A DNA stretch of 64,000 nucleotides from Arcobacter nitrofigilis DSM 7299 (lineage in GTDB: Bacteria; Campylobacterota; Campylobacteria; Campylobacterales; Arcobacteraceae). The stretch's first letter is position 1; each line of letters opens with the position of its first letter. The stretch spans positions 2,170,001-2,234,000 of the forward strand of contig NC_014166.1 of NCBI RefSeq assembly GCF_000092245.1, given 5' to 3'. Position numbers and translations under genes: made by a program. The notes under the pieces are model-generated. The model was given only the letters and a program-made list of their open reading frames with translations. It had not been told where the DNA came from and searched no databases. Positions 17,518-28,600 of the stretch are shown piece after piece.

Positions 17518-20500
17518 ATGGAAAATACAGATACGTCTATGGATGTGGCAATAATTGGTATGGCTGGAAAGTTTCCAGGAGCAGATAGTATACAAAAACT
17601 TTGGGATAATATATGTCAAAGTGTAGATGTTCGCCAAGAATTTAGTGATGAAGATTTAAAGCCTTTTGCAAAAGATATGAGCCAAATAAATAAAAGTGAC
17701 TTTGTAAGAAAAGGATATATGATAAAAGATGTAGCTAAATTTGATGCTAAATTTTTTAATCTAACACCTAAACAAGCTAAAATAATGGACCCTCAACAAC
17801 GATTATTTTTAGAAACTGCATGGCAAGGGCTAGAAAATGCAGGATATGCCTCAACAGATGAATCACAACACATTGGAGTATATGCAGGAGCAAACTTTAA
17901 TAATTATATTTTTAATGTTGGGGAACACCTTGAAATGAGAGATATTGTTTCTTATTTTGATGCTATGATAGCAAATGATAAAGATTATCTTACATCAAGA
18001 GTTGCATATCATTTAAACTTAACAGGTCCTGCAATAAGTATACAAACCTCGTGTTCTAGTTCATTAGCAGCAATCTCAATAGCTTACCAAGCCCTATTAG
18101 ATTATCAATGTGATATGGCAATTGCAGGAGGGGTTGGATTAAATATTCCTCAAGAAAGAGGTTATAGATATTATAAAGAAGGTGGCTTATCAAAAGATGC
18201 TGCGTGCCATTCTTTTGATAAAGATGCTTCTGGAGTAATGCATGGTAATGGCCTTGGTGTAGTTATATTAAAAAGGTTAGAAGATGCTTTAGAAGATGAA
18301 GATAATATTATCTCCGTAATTAAAGGTGCGACTATAAATAATGATGGTAGTAAAAAAGTAGCTTATTTTACACCAAGTGTTGAAGGTCAAATGGATGCCA
18401 TTAGTGAGACCCTTTCCGTTACAAACATTGACCCTCAAAATATACACTACATGGAAGCACATGGACCAGGAACACCAGTAGGAGATCCAATAGAGTTTAA
18501 AGCATTAAGTCAGGCATATGATGTTGATAGCTCAAAACATTATGAAAAAACATGCGCCTTAGGTTCTATTAAAAGTCACCTTGGACACCTAGGTGCTGCA
18601 TCAGGAGTTGCAGGACTTATTAATGCATCTTTAATTCTTAAAAATAGAAAAATCCCAGCTACTATGCATTTTAAAGATATAAATCCAGAAATAAATATTG
18701 AAAATAGTCCATTTTATATTAATACTCAACTAAAAGATATGGATTCAACATATCCGGAAAGCCTTAATGCAGCTATCAGTTCATTTGGTATAGGAGGAAC
18801 AAATGCACATATTATCATACAGTCAGCACCAAAAATAGATTATAAAAATAAATCTTGGGAAGATAGTTTTTATTTCTTTCCCCTTAGTGCAAAAAATGAA
18901 AAATCATTACAATATCAAACAAAACAATTAAATGAGTATATTTTAGAAAATAGAGATCTTTCATTAGCTGATATTTCATATACTTTACAACAAAGAAGGC
19001 AACACTTTAACCATAGACGATTTATTGTTGCTAAAAACTATGAAGATTTACAAAATCAATTAATATTAGAACCTATACCAAAAAATCAGACACTTATTAC
19101 AAATGACAAGAATAAAATACGTTCTATAGTGTTTATGTTTCCAGGAGTTGGTGATCAGTATATTAATATGGGTAGAGACTTATATTATCAACAAAAAGTA
19201 TTTAAAGATACAATTGATGAGTGTGCACATCTAGCACAGGAATATTTAAATGGCATTGATATTCGAGAAGTTTTATATCCAAAAAATGAAGACATAACTC
19301 AGTCAAATAAACTTATCCATAAAGCAGAAATAACATTAACTATTTTATTATCTGTTGAATATGCTTTGACTAAACAATTAGAGTACTATGGAATTGTGCC
19401 AAATCAAATGATTGGCCATAGTTTAGGTGAATATTGTGCAGCATTAGTTTCAGGTGTATTTACTTTAAAACAAGCATTATCCTTAGTTGCATTTCGAGGA
19501 AAACTTATACAAAGTTGTGAACCAGGATCTATGCTTGTAGTAAATAAAGATACAGATAAATTAAAAGAAATTTTACCTCAATCACTATCCTTAGCTGTAA
19601 TTAATGCAGAACAATTAAATATGATTTCAGGGACAATTATAGAAATTGAAAAATTTGAAATAGAATTAAAAAATACTAATATTAGTTATACAAAACTGCC
19701 AGGAGGTAGAGCTGGTCACTCAAGTACTCTTGATCCTATTCTTGGAGAGTTTGAATCTTTCATCGAGAATATGGATTTACAAACACCTTCTATTGATTTT
19801 ATTTCAAATGTGACAGGTGATTGGATAAAAGATGAAGAAGCAATTTCTGCTAAATATTGGACAAAACATTTACGTCAAACAGTTGAGTTTCATAAAGGCT
19901 TATCTGTATTAATAGAACAAGAAAATACAGCATTTATTGAAATAGGAGCAGGAAGAGGTTTAACAACTATAGCAAAAAGACATCCAAAAGCAAAACGTTC
20001 TTTATCTGCATATGCGAGTATGAAAAGTTCTAATAAAAAAACAGATGATAACAATGTATTGTATGAATTATTAGGTTCACTATGGCTTGAACAATATAAA
20101 ATAGAATGGGAGGCTTTAACTCCAAAACAACATTGTCACCTTTTAGAATTACCGACTTATGCTTTTGATAGACAATCATATTGGTTAGAACGAACATTTA
20201 ATGAAATTCAACCGGATAGTACAAATCCTAAAAAAAGAGAAGATTTCAATACTTGGTTTTATTCTCCTTCTTGGATTAAACTTTCAGAAAATAACCAAAA
20301 TAATTTAGATGAAAAAAAGAAAAACTATATTGTATTTAACACTCATGATAAAGTTCTTAATAAAACTATTAATTATTTAGAAGAAAATGATAATAATGTT
20401 ATTTGTATCAACTATGGAGAGTTATACAAAAAAATAGATAATCAGAACTATATTATAAATGCAAATGAAATGAATGATTATAATAAATTATTTAATGATT

Positions 20501-22191
20501 TAATGGAATATTTTGATAACTCGTTTTGTATAATTCATGGATGGATGATTAGTGAAATGGATTCTATATTAGAAAATAATATAGATAAATTTTACACTTC
20601 AAATTCACAAGTCTTAGGTTACTACAGCATTACTTCATTAATGCGTGTTCTAACACAATATAACCTAATCTCAAAAACTAGACTAGTTATATTATCAAGT
20701 CAACTTTATAATATAATAGGTGAAGAAATATTATCACCTGATAAATCAACACTGATTGGTCCTTGTAAAGTTATTCCTTATGAATTTCCAGAATTAGACT
20801 TTATACATATGGATATTGATACAAAATCTCTTTTGGATGATAAAGCCTTCGATTCCTTTATTAGAGATATTACAAGCAATAAACCCCATGATAAATATTT
20901 ATCCCTTGCTTATAGAAATGGTATTCGATGGAAACCATATTACCATCCACTTAGTTCTGAACTTATTAAAAATAAAAGCGAAGAAAACCTTAATATTAAA
21001 AATAATGGTATTTACTTAATTACGGGTGCATTTGGAGGAATAGGTACAGTAGCTTCAAATTGGTTAATGGAAGAGACTTCAAATATCACTTTAATTTTAC
21101 TAAGTAGAACAAACTTACCAAAAAAAGAACAATGGGAAGAATACTTAGCAAAAGAAAAAGATATTGATATTTGTAAGAGAATCAAACATATACAATCATT
21201 AGAAAATAAAGGGGCAACTGTTCTCACTTATTCAATTGATGTTAGTGATGAAAATAAAATGCATGAATTGCAGAAAAAAATATATAAAGAAGTGGGACAA
21301 GTCAATGGAATCATCCATGCAGCAGGAGTTGTTGGAGGAGGATTAATAGAATTAGAAGAGAGTATTAATTTTCATGAAAACTTAAATACAAAAGTAATTG
21401 GAACAAAACTATTATATAAATTATTTGCAAATAATGACTTAGATTTTATTTTATTATGTTCATCACTTGGTTCACTTGTAGGTGCCTTAGGTCAAATGGA
21501 AAACACTTCTGCCAACTCATTTTTAGATGCTTTTTCTCAAGCACTTTCAAAAAACCCTAGCTCAACAAAAGTTATGGCAATCAATTGGGATTATTGGTTA
21601 GAAGTGGGAATGATTTTAGAGTTAGCTGATCGTCACAAACAAATAGCAGGAGATGAAATAAGTATTGGTATTTTGCCTAAAGAAGGTAAAAAGTGTTTCT
21701 CAATACTATTAAACCTTTTAAATATGCCAAATGTAGTCATTTCAACAGCAGATATCCACCAACTATTAAAACTACGTTCTGAAGTAACACATAAAACATT
21801 AAAAATGTTTCAAGATGCAAATATAACAAAGGAAAATAATGATGAAAGAAACAATCTATCAACTCAATATTTAGCACCAAGAAATTCAATTGAAAAAGTA
21901 TTAGTTTCATTATGGGAAAATCGATTAGGAATAAAAATTGGAGTAAATGATAACTTTTTTGAGCTAGGGGGTGATTCAATGGTTGCACTTCCACTTATGG
22001 CTGATATGAGAGATACTTTACATTTTGATTTACCAATTCAATCATTATTTAATGAACAAGATGTAGCTTCAATTGCTACGTTTATCTTTGAAAATGAAAC
22101 TTCTCCCGGTACAACAGAACAAATTGCAGAAGTATATTTACAAATACAAAACTTATCAAATACAGAAGTTAAACAAGCTTTAGAAAACTAA
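17518..22191 (+). CDS. Type I PKS module: KS-AT(RAGH)-KR(Tyr lost)-ACP
   Basis: The 1557-aa protein is one polyketide extension module. KS (about 5-440) has TSCSSS with Cys179, a variant HGPGT and GHLGAASG. AT (about 535-840) has GHSLG with Ser635, and the specificity motif that is HAFH in malonyl and YASH in methylmalonyl enzymes is R731-A-G-H734; xAGH variants are known in ethylmalonyl-type ATs. A structural half-KR precedes a catalytic KR (about 1150-1360) with the TGAFGGIG nucleotide motif and SS. Where Tyr is expected in YxxxN it has Asn1329 (N1329-T-S-A-N1333), so reduction is doubtful. The carrier motif GGDS has Ser1487. It starts 18 bp after the previous gene. By colinearity it acts between the first and second azoline-forming modules. 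The KR defect would leave a ketone. Confidence 0.9.
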   Translation: MENTDTSMDVAIIGMAGKFPGADSIQKLWDNICQSVDVRQEFSDEDLKPFAKDMSQINKSDFVRKGYMIKDVAKFDAKFFNLTPKQAKIMDPQQRLFLETAWQGLENAGYASTDESQHIGVYAGANFNNYIFNVGEHLEMRDIVSYFDAMIANDKDYLTSRVAYHLNLTGPAISIQTSCSSSLAAISIAYQALLDYQCDMAIAGGVGLNIPQERGYRYYKEGGLSKDAACHSFDKDASGVMHGNGLGVVILKRLEDALEDEDNIISVIKGATINNDGSKKVAYFTPSVEGQMDAISETLSVTNIDPQNIHYMEAHGPGTPVGDPIEFKALSQAYDVDSSKHYEKTCALGSIKSHLGHLGAASGVAGLINASLILKNRKIPATMHFKDINPEINIENSPFYINTQLKDMDSTYPESLNAAISSFGIGGTNAHIIIQSAPKIDYKNKSWEDSFYFFPLSAKNEKSLQYQTKQLNEYILENRDLSLADISYTLQQRRQHFNHRRFIVAKNYEDLQNQLILEPIPKNQTLITNDKNKIRSIVFMFPGVGDQYINMGRDLYYQQKVFKDTIDECAHLAQEYLNGIDIREVLYPKNEDITQSNKLIHKAEITLTILLSVEYALTKQLEYYGIVPNQMIGHSLGEYCAALVSGVFTLKQALSLVAFRGKLIQSCEPGSMLVVNKDTDKLKEILPQSLSLAVINAEQLNMISGTIIEIEKFEIELKNTNISYTKLPGGRAGHSSTLDPILGEFESFIENMDLQTPSIDFISNVTGDWIKDEEAISAKYWTKHLRQTVEFHKGLSVLIEQENTAFIEIGAGRGLTTIAKRHPKAKRSLSAYASMKSSNKKTDDNNVLYELLGSLWLEQYKIEWEALTPKQHCHLLELPTYAFDRQSYWLERTFNEIQPDSTNPKKREDFNTWFYSPSWIKLSENNQNNLDEKKKNYIVFNTHDKVLNKTINYLEENDNNVICINYGELYKKIDNQNYIINANEMNDYNKLFNDLMEYFDNSFCIIHGWMISEMDSILENNIDKFYTSNSQVLGYYSITSLMRVLTQYNLISKTRLVILSSQLYNIIGEEILSPDKSTLIGPCKVIPYEFPELDFIHMDIDTKSLLDDKAFDSFIRDITSNKPHDKYLSLAYRNGIRWKPYYHPLSSELIKNKSEENLNIKNNGIYLITGAFGGIGTVASNWLMEETSNITLILLSRTNLPKKEQWEEYLAKEKDIDICKRIKHIQSLENKGATVLTYSIDVSDENKMHELQKKIYKEVGQVNGIIHAAGVVGGGLIELEESINFHENLNTKVIGTKLLYKLFANNDLDFILLCSSLGSLVGALGQMENTSANSFLDAFSQALSKNPSSTKVMAINWDYWLEVGMILELADRHKQIAGDEISIGILPKEGKKCFSILLNLLNMPNVVISTADIHQLLKLRSEVTHKTLKMFQDANITKENNDERNNLSTQYLAPRNSIEKVLVSLWENRLGIKIGVNDNFFELGGDSMVALPLMADMRDTLHFDLPIQSLFNEQDVASIATFIFENETSPGTTEQIAEVYLQIQNLSNTEVKQALEN

Positions 22192-22204
22192 AATAGGAAA
22201 AGAT

Positions 22205-25200
22205 ATGACAGAATTATCAAAAGAACAACGTGAACTAATGGCAAAACTATTAAAAGAGAAAGGACTATCTGATAATCCAACACCTAAAGAAAATAGTATT
22301 ACTATTAATCCAGATGAAATAAATCGCTATGAGCCCTACCCTTTAACTGATATTCAACAAAGCTATTTATTAGGTCGTAGTCAAAAATTTCTATTAGGTA
22401 ATGTAGCAAGTCATGCTTATATTGAAATGGATATTGAAAATTTGGATATAAGCCAATATGAATATGCATGGCAAAAAATAATAGAAAGACATGATATGCT
22501 GCGTACAATTGTCAATCAAAATGGATTACAACAAACCCTTAAGGATGTTCCAAAGTTTAAAGTAACTACACATGACTTAACAAACTTACCAGATGAAAAG
22601 AGAAAAGTAAAGGCATTATTAGAGATAAGAGATTCTTTATCTCATCAAATTCTACCAACAGATCAATGGCCATTATTTAATATCCATGTGAGTAATATTG
22701 ATAATACTCAATATAAAATACATTGGAGTTTTGATGCTATTATTTCAGATGTTTATAGTAATTTTATTTTTCAAGAAGAATTATATAACTATTATCACCA
22801 ATCAAATAGCTCCTATGCTCCACTAAAACTTACCTTTAGAGATTATGTCCTTACATTAAAAAATCAAGAAGAAACTTCATTTTATGAAAATGCAAAAAAC
22901 TATTGGTTGAAAAAAATCAAAACATTGCCTTCTGCTCCAATGCTACCATTAAAAAGAGATTTGTCAGAAATAGAAAAACCACATTTTAAGCGCTTAAAAT
23001 TTACTATGGAGAATACTCAATGGAAAATAATTAAACAAAAATCAAAAACCTATGGTCTAACTACCACAAGCGTTTTATTAACAGTATTCTCTCATATACT
23101 TCATCGTTGGAGTAGAAATCCTGATTTTACTTTAAATATGACAGTTTTTAATCGCCCACCTTGGCATAAAGAGATGGATAAAATTGTAGGAGACTTTACA
23201 ATTACCATGCTCTTAGGAATTGATGCTTTAAGTGGAGATAATAAAATCTTTAAAGATCTTGCAAAAAACATTCAATCAAAATTATTTACTGATTTAGAAC
23301 ACCGTTTATATAGTGGAGTAAATGTTATGCAACAATGGTCTAAGATTAGTGGTAATAAACAAATTGCTCCTATTGTTTTTACCAGCGCTTTAACAGTAGG
23401 AGATATTAGTTCTAAGCTAGATGCAGATAAAAATCAACTGGGTCAAATGACTTATTCTATTACCCAAACACCACAAGTTTTATTAGATCATCAAGTATAT
23501 GAAGAAGATGGAAAACTTATTATACATTGGGATTATGTAGAAGAGGCATTTGAAGAAAATTTACTTTCTATAATGTTTGACTCTTATATAAACGCTTTAA
23601 ATCTTTTAGGAAAAGATAATACAAGTTGGGAAGAAGAACTATCTATTCATATGCCATCACTACAAAAAGAGTTACGTATTTCATATAATAATACAAAAGA
23701 TGAAGAGTTATTAAACCTTTCAAATAAACCCATTTATTATTCTTTTATTGAACAAGTTAAAAAACAAGCAACTGCAACTGCAATAGTATCTACTAATAAA
23801 ACTTTAACATATGAAGAGTTAGCGTATAGAGCCTATGCTTTAAATATACAATTACAAAAAAGAGGTCTAGGTGGGGGAGATAATATTGCAATTATTTTAC
23901 CTAAAGGGTGGCAACAAGTTGTAGCAGTATTAGGAGTACTTGCTAGTGGAGCAAGCTATATTCCAATAGATAATAACTCTCCCAAACAAAGACTTAATAA
24001 GATACTAAAAGATACTAATTGTAAATATGTTATTAGTATAGAACAATGCTACAAATCTTTATCATTAACTGACGAGATAATATGTTTATTTATAGAAGAT
24101 GAGTTAGCTAAAAAAGATCCCCAAGCAGTAGATTTTTGGCCAATTAAACATACTAATGATGATATTGCATATATTATATATACTTCAGGTTCAACAGGGA
24201 TGCCAAAAGGTGTGATGATGAGCCATAATTCAGTGATGAATACAGTATTAGACATCAATAAACGATTTAATATTAATAAAGAAGATAGTATTTTTGGTTT
24301 ATCTGCACTTAACTTTGATTTATCAGTATACGATATATTTGGTACACTTGCAGCAGGAGCGACTTTAGTTTTACCTGATGCAAAACAAGAAAAAAATCCA
24401 CAGCATTGGCAAGAATGTTTAAAGAATCATCCTTGTACAGTATGGAATAGTGTTCCTGCTTTACTTCAAATATTTTTAGAATATACACCAAATAAAACTA
24501 TTTTAGAATCCTTTAAAACCGTAATGGTTAGTGGAGATAAAATTCCTTTAAATCTAGTTAACATAGTCTATGAAAAGATGCCTAATACACATCTTTTTAG
24601 TTTAGGTGGTGCAACAGAAGCTGCAATTTGGTCTATATATTATCCAATCAAAAAACTCACTAATAATTTTAAAAATATTCCCTATGGAATACCTCTTAGT
24701 AATCAAAGCATACATATCTTAGATGAGAATTATCGACCTTGCCCTGATTATGCAGTAGGGAAATTATATATTGGAGGTATTGGTTTATCAAAAGGTTACT
24801 TTAATGATAAGATAAAAACACACAAGCACTTTATACAAAATCCTCATACAAAAGAATTTTTATATGACACAGGAGATTTAGGCTCATTTAATCCGTCAAA
24901 TGGTGGTTATGTTGAATTTAAAGGAAGAGAAGATAATCAAATTAAACTTAGTGGATTTAGAATTGAATTAGGTGAAATAGAAAATAATTTAAATGAACAT
25001 CCAGATATTAACAAAGCTATTGTTGTATTAGTTGAAGATAAAAGCTTAAAAAAATCTAAACAAGTTTTAGTTGCTTATATAGCAACAAATAAAATAATAG
25101 ATGAAAATAAAATTAAACAATATCTTAATGATCATTTACCAGAGTATATGATTCCTAGATTTTATATTACTTTAGATGAAATACCATTAAGTATTAATGG

Positions 25201-25603
25201 AAAAATTGATTATAAACATTTACCAAAAATAGATATTCTAGAAAAATACCATGCAAATTATGTAGCACCTAAAAATAAATTAGAAACAACTATCCAAAAT
25301 ATTATTTCAGAACACTTATCTATTGAAAAAGTTAGTGTTGAAGAGAGTTTATTTGATTTAGGTGCTACTTCTTTAGATGTGGTAACTATACATAATCAAT
25401 TAGAAACAAAATTAAATATAAACTTATCAATTTTAGATTTATTTGATAAACCAACAATAAGAACACTTTGTCTTCATATTGAACAAAAAGATAATCAAGT
25501 CAATAATATTTTAACTCAAGCAAGACAAAAAGCTAAAACTACTAGCCGAAGACAAAGATTAATACAAAGACAAAATAAAATAGGAGAAGAGAATGAACTA
25601 TAA
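22205..25603 (+). CDS. NRPS module Cy-A(Cys)-PCP
   Basis: The 1132-aa protein condenses and cyclizes a cysteine. The Cy domain (about 40-470) has DxxxxDxxS at D177, D182 and S185 in place of the HHxxxDG of ordinary condensation domains; Cy domains form thiazoline or oxazoline rings. The A domain (about 490-1000) has YTSGSTG (659-665), and its code reads by eye as DLYNMSLIWK, one change from the well-known cysteine code DLYNLSLIWK. The carrier domain has GATS with Ser1056 instead of the common GGDS. It starts 13 bp after the PKS gene, with AGGAAAAG before the ATG, and its end overlaps the next start by 11 bp. No methyltransferase, oxidase or epimerase domain is present, so a simple thiazoline is expected. 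Confidence 0.92.
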   Translation: MTELSKEQRELMAKLLKEKGLSDNPTPKENSITINPDEINRYEPYPLTDIQQSYLLGRSQKFLLGNVASHAYIEMDIENLDISQYEYAWQKIIERHDMLRTIVNQNGLQQTLKDVPKFKVTTHDLTNLPDEKRKVKALLEIRDSLSHQILPTDQWPLFNIHVSNIDNTQYKIHWSFDAIISDVYSNFIFQEELYNYYHQSNSSYAPLKLTFRDYVLTLKNQEETSFYENAKNYWLKKIKTLPSAPMLPLKRDLSEIEKPHFKRLKFTMENTQWKIIKQKSKTYGLTTTSVLLTVFSHILHRWSRNPDFTLNMTVFNRPPWHKEMDKIVGDFTITMLLGIDALSGDNKIFKDLAKNIQSKLFTDLEHRLYSGVNVMQQWSKISGNKQIAPIVFTSALTVGDISSKLDADKNQLGQMTYSITQTPQVLLDHQVYEEDGKLIIHWDYVEEAFEENLLSIMFDSYINALNLLGKDNTSWEEELSIHMPSLQKELRISYNNTKDEELLNLSNKPIYYSFIEQVKKQATATAIVSTNKTLTYEELAYRAYALNIQLQKRGLGGGDNIAIILPKGWQQVVAVLGVLASGASYIPIDNNSPKQRLNKILKDTNCKYVISIEQCYKSLSLTDEIICLFIEDELAKKDPQAVDFWPIKHTNDDIAYIIYTSGSTGMPKGVMMSHNSVMNTVLDINKRFNINKEDSIFGLSALNFDLSVYDIFGTLAAGATLVLPDAKQEKNPQHWQECLKNHPCTVWNSVPALLQIFLEYTPNKTILESFKTVMVSGDKIPLNLVNIVYEKMPNTHLFSLGGATEAAIWSIYYPIKKLTNNFKNIPYGIPLSNQSIHILDENYRPCPDYAVGKLYIGGIGLSKGYFNDKIKTHKHFIQNPHTKEFLYDTGDLGSFNPSNGGYVEFKGREDNQIKLSGFRIELGEIENNLNEHPDINKAIVVLVEDKSLKKSKQVLVAYIATNKIIDENKIKQYLNDHLPEYMIPRFYITLDEIPLSINGKIDYKHLPKIDILEKYHANYVAPKNKLETTIQNIISEHLSIEKVSVEESLFDLGATSLDVVTIHNQLETKLNINLSILDLFDKPTIRTLCLHIEQKDNQVNNILTQARQKAKTTSRRQRLIQRQNKIGEENEL

Positions 25604-28600
25604 GAATATAAGTGATAATCCAGATGCAATTGCTGTTATTGGTATGTCTGGAATATTTCCCCAAGCAAAAGACATCAACAAATATTGGGATAATCTTATC
25701 AATGGTGTTGAGTCTATTATTCAATTTAGTAATGAAGAATCATCAACAAAAGGTCATTTTGTTCGTGCCGCTGCAACAGTAGATGATATAGATTGCTTTG
25801 ATGCAAAATTTTTTAATTATAGTGCCTATGAAGCAGAGATATTAGATCCCCAACAAAGACTATTTTTAGAGTGTTGTTGGCATGCATTAGAAGAAGCTGG
25901 ATATTCTCCAGATAAAGCTGGAAATGTAGGAGTATTTGCAGGAAGCAATATTAGCACCTATTTACTATTAGCGCAACAGTCCATCTTAGCTAAAGGAGAT
26001 ACTACACATTTACTACAACTACTTATGGGAAATGATAAAGACTATCTCGCCACAAGAGTATCTTATAAATTAAACTTGACAGGACCAAGTATCTGCGTTC
26101 AAAGTGCTTGTTCAACATCTTTATTATCAATCCATACAGCTGTACAAAGCTTATTAAATGGAGAGTGTAAAATGGCACTAGCAGGTGGAGTAAATATATC
26201 TATTCCCCAAGAGCTTGAGTATGAATATAAAGAAGGCATGATATTTTCTCCTGATGGACATTGTAGAGCTTTTGATGCTGATGCAAAGGGTACAGTTGCA
26301 GGAAATGGTGTAGGTGCAGTAGTACTTAAACCTCTTAGCGATGCAATTGAAGATGGGGATTCTATTCATGCTGTTATCTTAGGTTCAGCTGTAAATAATG
26401 ATGGGGCAAGAAAAATAGGATATACAGCCCCTAGTATAGAAGGACAATCTAGTGTAATAGCACAAGCTATAGCATTAGCAGATATTCCAGTTAATACTAT
26501 AGACTATATTGAAACTCATGGTACAGGAACCCCATTAGGTGACCCCATTGAAATTAGATCACTTAGTCAAGTATTCCAAAATGAAACCAAAGAGAAAGGC
26601 TTTTGTGCAATAGGTTCTGTTAAACCAAATATCGGTCATTTAAATTGTGCAGCAGGTATTGCAAGTTTTATAAAGACCGTATTATCACTAAAAAATGCAC
26701 AAATTCCACCTAGTTTACATTACAAAAAAGCCAATCCTGAAATTGATTTTATTAATACTCCATTTTTTGTCAATGATAAAGCGTCATTATGGCCTAAAAG
26801 AAATCACCCTCGTAGAGCAGGCGTAAGTTCTTTTGGTTTTGGAGGAACTAACGTACATATGATTTTAGAACAAGCACCAGAAAAAATAGAAACAAATATA
26901 AAAAAAGATGATGAAATAAACCTTGTTGTTTTATCAGCACAAAGTCAAAAACAATTACATACTCTTGCTGAAGATTATAATAATTACTTACAAAACACAG
27001 AGGAATCTTTGCAAAATATAAGTTTTACTAGTATAGAAGGAAGAAATCATCACAATGAGAGATTAGCCATTGTTGCAAAAAATCATAATCATTTGAAACA
27101 ACAAGTTCAAGAATTTTTAAATACAAAGGAAAATATACAAGGATATATAGGTACAAAAAATTATTCTACTAAAATTGCTTGTTTATTTACAGGACAAGGT
27201 TCAAGCTATCCAAATATGGCAAAAGAACTCTATACATCAAATAAACTCTTTCATAAAAATTTAAATTTATGTGCGAAGGAATTAGAAAACTTATTGGATA
27301 TACCATTAATAGATCTTATATTTGGTAAAGAAGAGCATACTAATTTACTTACACAAACTAAGTATGCTCAGCCAGCCATATTTGCAATAGAATACTCTTT
27401 ATATAATATGTATAGAGGAATGGGTATAGAATTTAGTGTATTAGCTGGACATAGTGTAGGTGAAATAGTCGCTGCTTGTGTAGCTGATGTTTTTAATTTA
27501 AAGGATGCTCTTAAATTAATTACTTCAAGGGGTCAACTAGTTCAAAACTTAGAAACAAATAAAGGTGGAATGTTAGCAATATTTACAAATCAAGAAATCA
27601 TAGATAAATATATAAACATCTACCCTCAATTATCAATAGCTGCACATAATGGACCTAATCATTTTGTCTTATCAGGTGAAAATATAATATTAGAAAAACT
27701 CATAGAACAGCTAGATAAAGACAATATTGAATATAGTAAACTAAAAGTATCTCACGCCTTCCATAGCTCTTTACTTGATCCAATATTGGATGATTTTGAG
27801 AAATTAGTAGCTTCATTTGATATGAAAATACCAAATACACAAATTGTATCTAACCTATATGGACGTATTGTTAAAAACGAAGAAATAACTACAGCAAAAT
27901 ATTGGCGTGAACACATGCGTAAGCCAGTTTTATTTATGGAAAGTATTAATACCTTAGAAAACATGGATATAAATTGTTTCTTAGAGTGTGGACCTCATCC
28001 TGTTCTAACTAATATGGGTAAAAAATGTGTAAGTAATACAGATTATCAATGGATTCATTCTTTACAACGAAATCAAGAAGATAAAAAAATTATTTTATCA
28101 GCTGTTGCCCAATTATATTGCAAGGGTATTGATATACAATGGGAAGGATTAGCTCATAATAAAGATTATCAAAGAGTATCCTTACCAACTTATCCATTTG
28201 ATAAGCAAAAATATTGGTTAAGTACTGTAGCTGATAGTTTACAAACACATAAGCAAGATGGCCCCTTAACTATTTGGAATAACATATTAAGTTCAGGAAA
28301 TAAACAAGCAAAAGAAGGAAGTAAAGCTTTAAATATTTCTCAACTAAAATATGATGAAAAAGTATTAATAACTCTAGCTCAAAGTTTTATTATAAAAGCA
28401 CTAAGATCTTTAGATTTATTCACTGATGATAAAAAGTATAGTTTAGATTCTATACTTCAAAAAGTAATTCCACAATATCATCAATTAATACAAAGGTTTT
28501 TAGAAGAGTTAAATGTTGTTGGATTATTAAAATCAAAAGATAAGCAATTTTGGCAATTAAAAGATATAAATAATCAAATAATAAAAGAACAAAAAAATGA

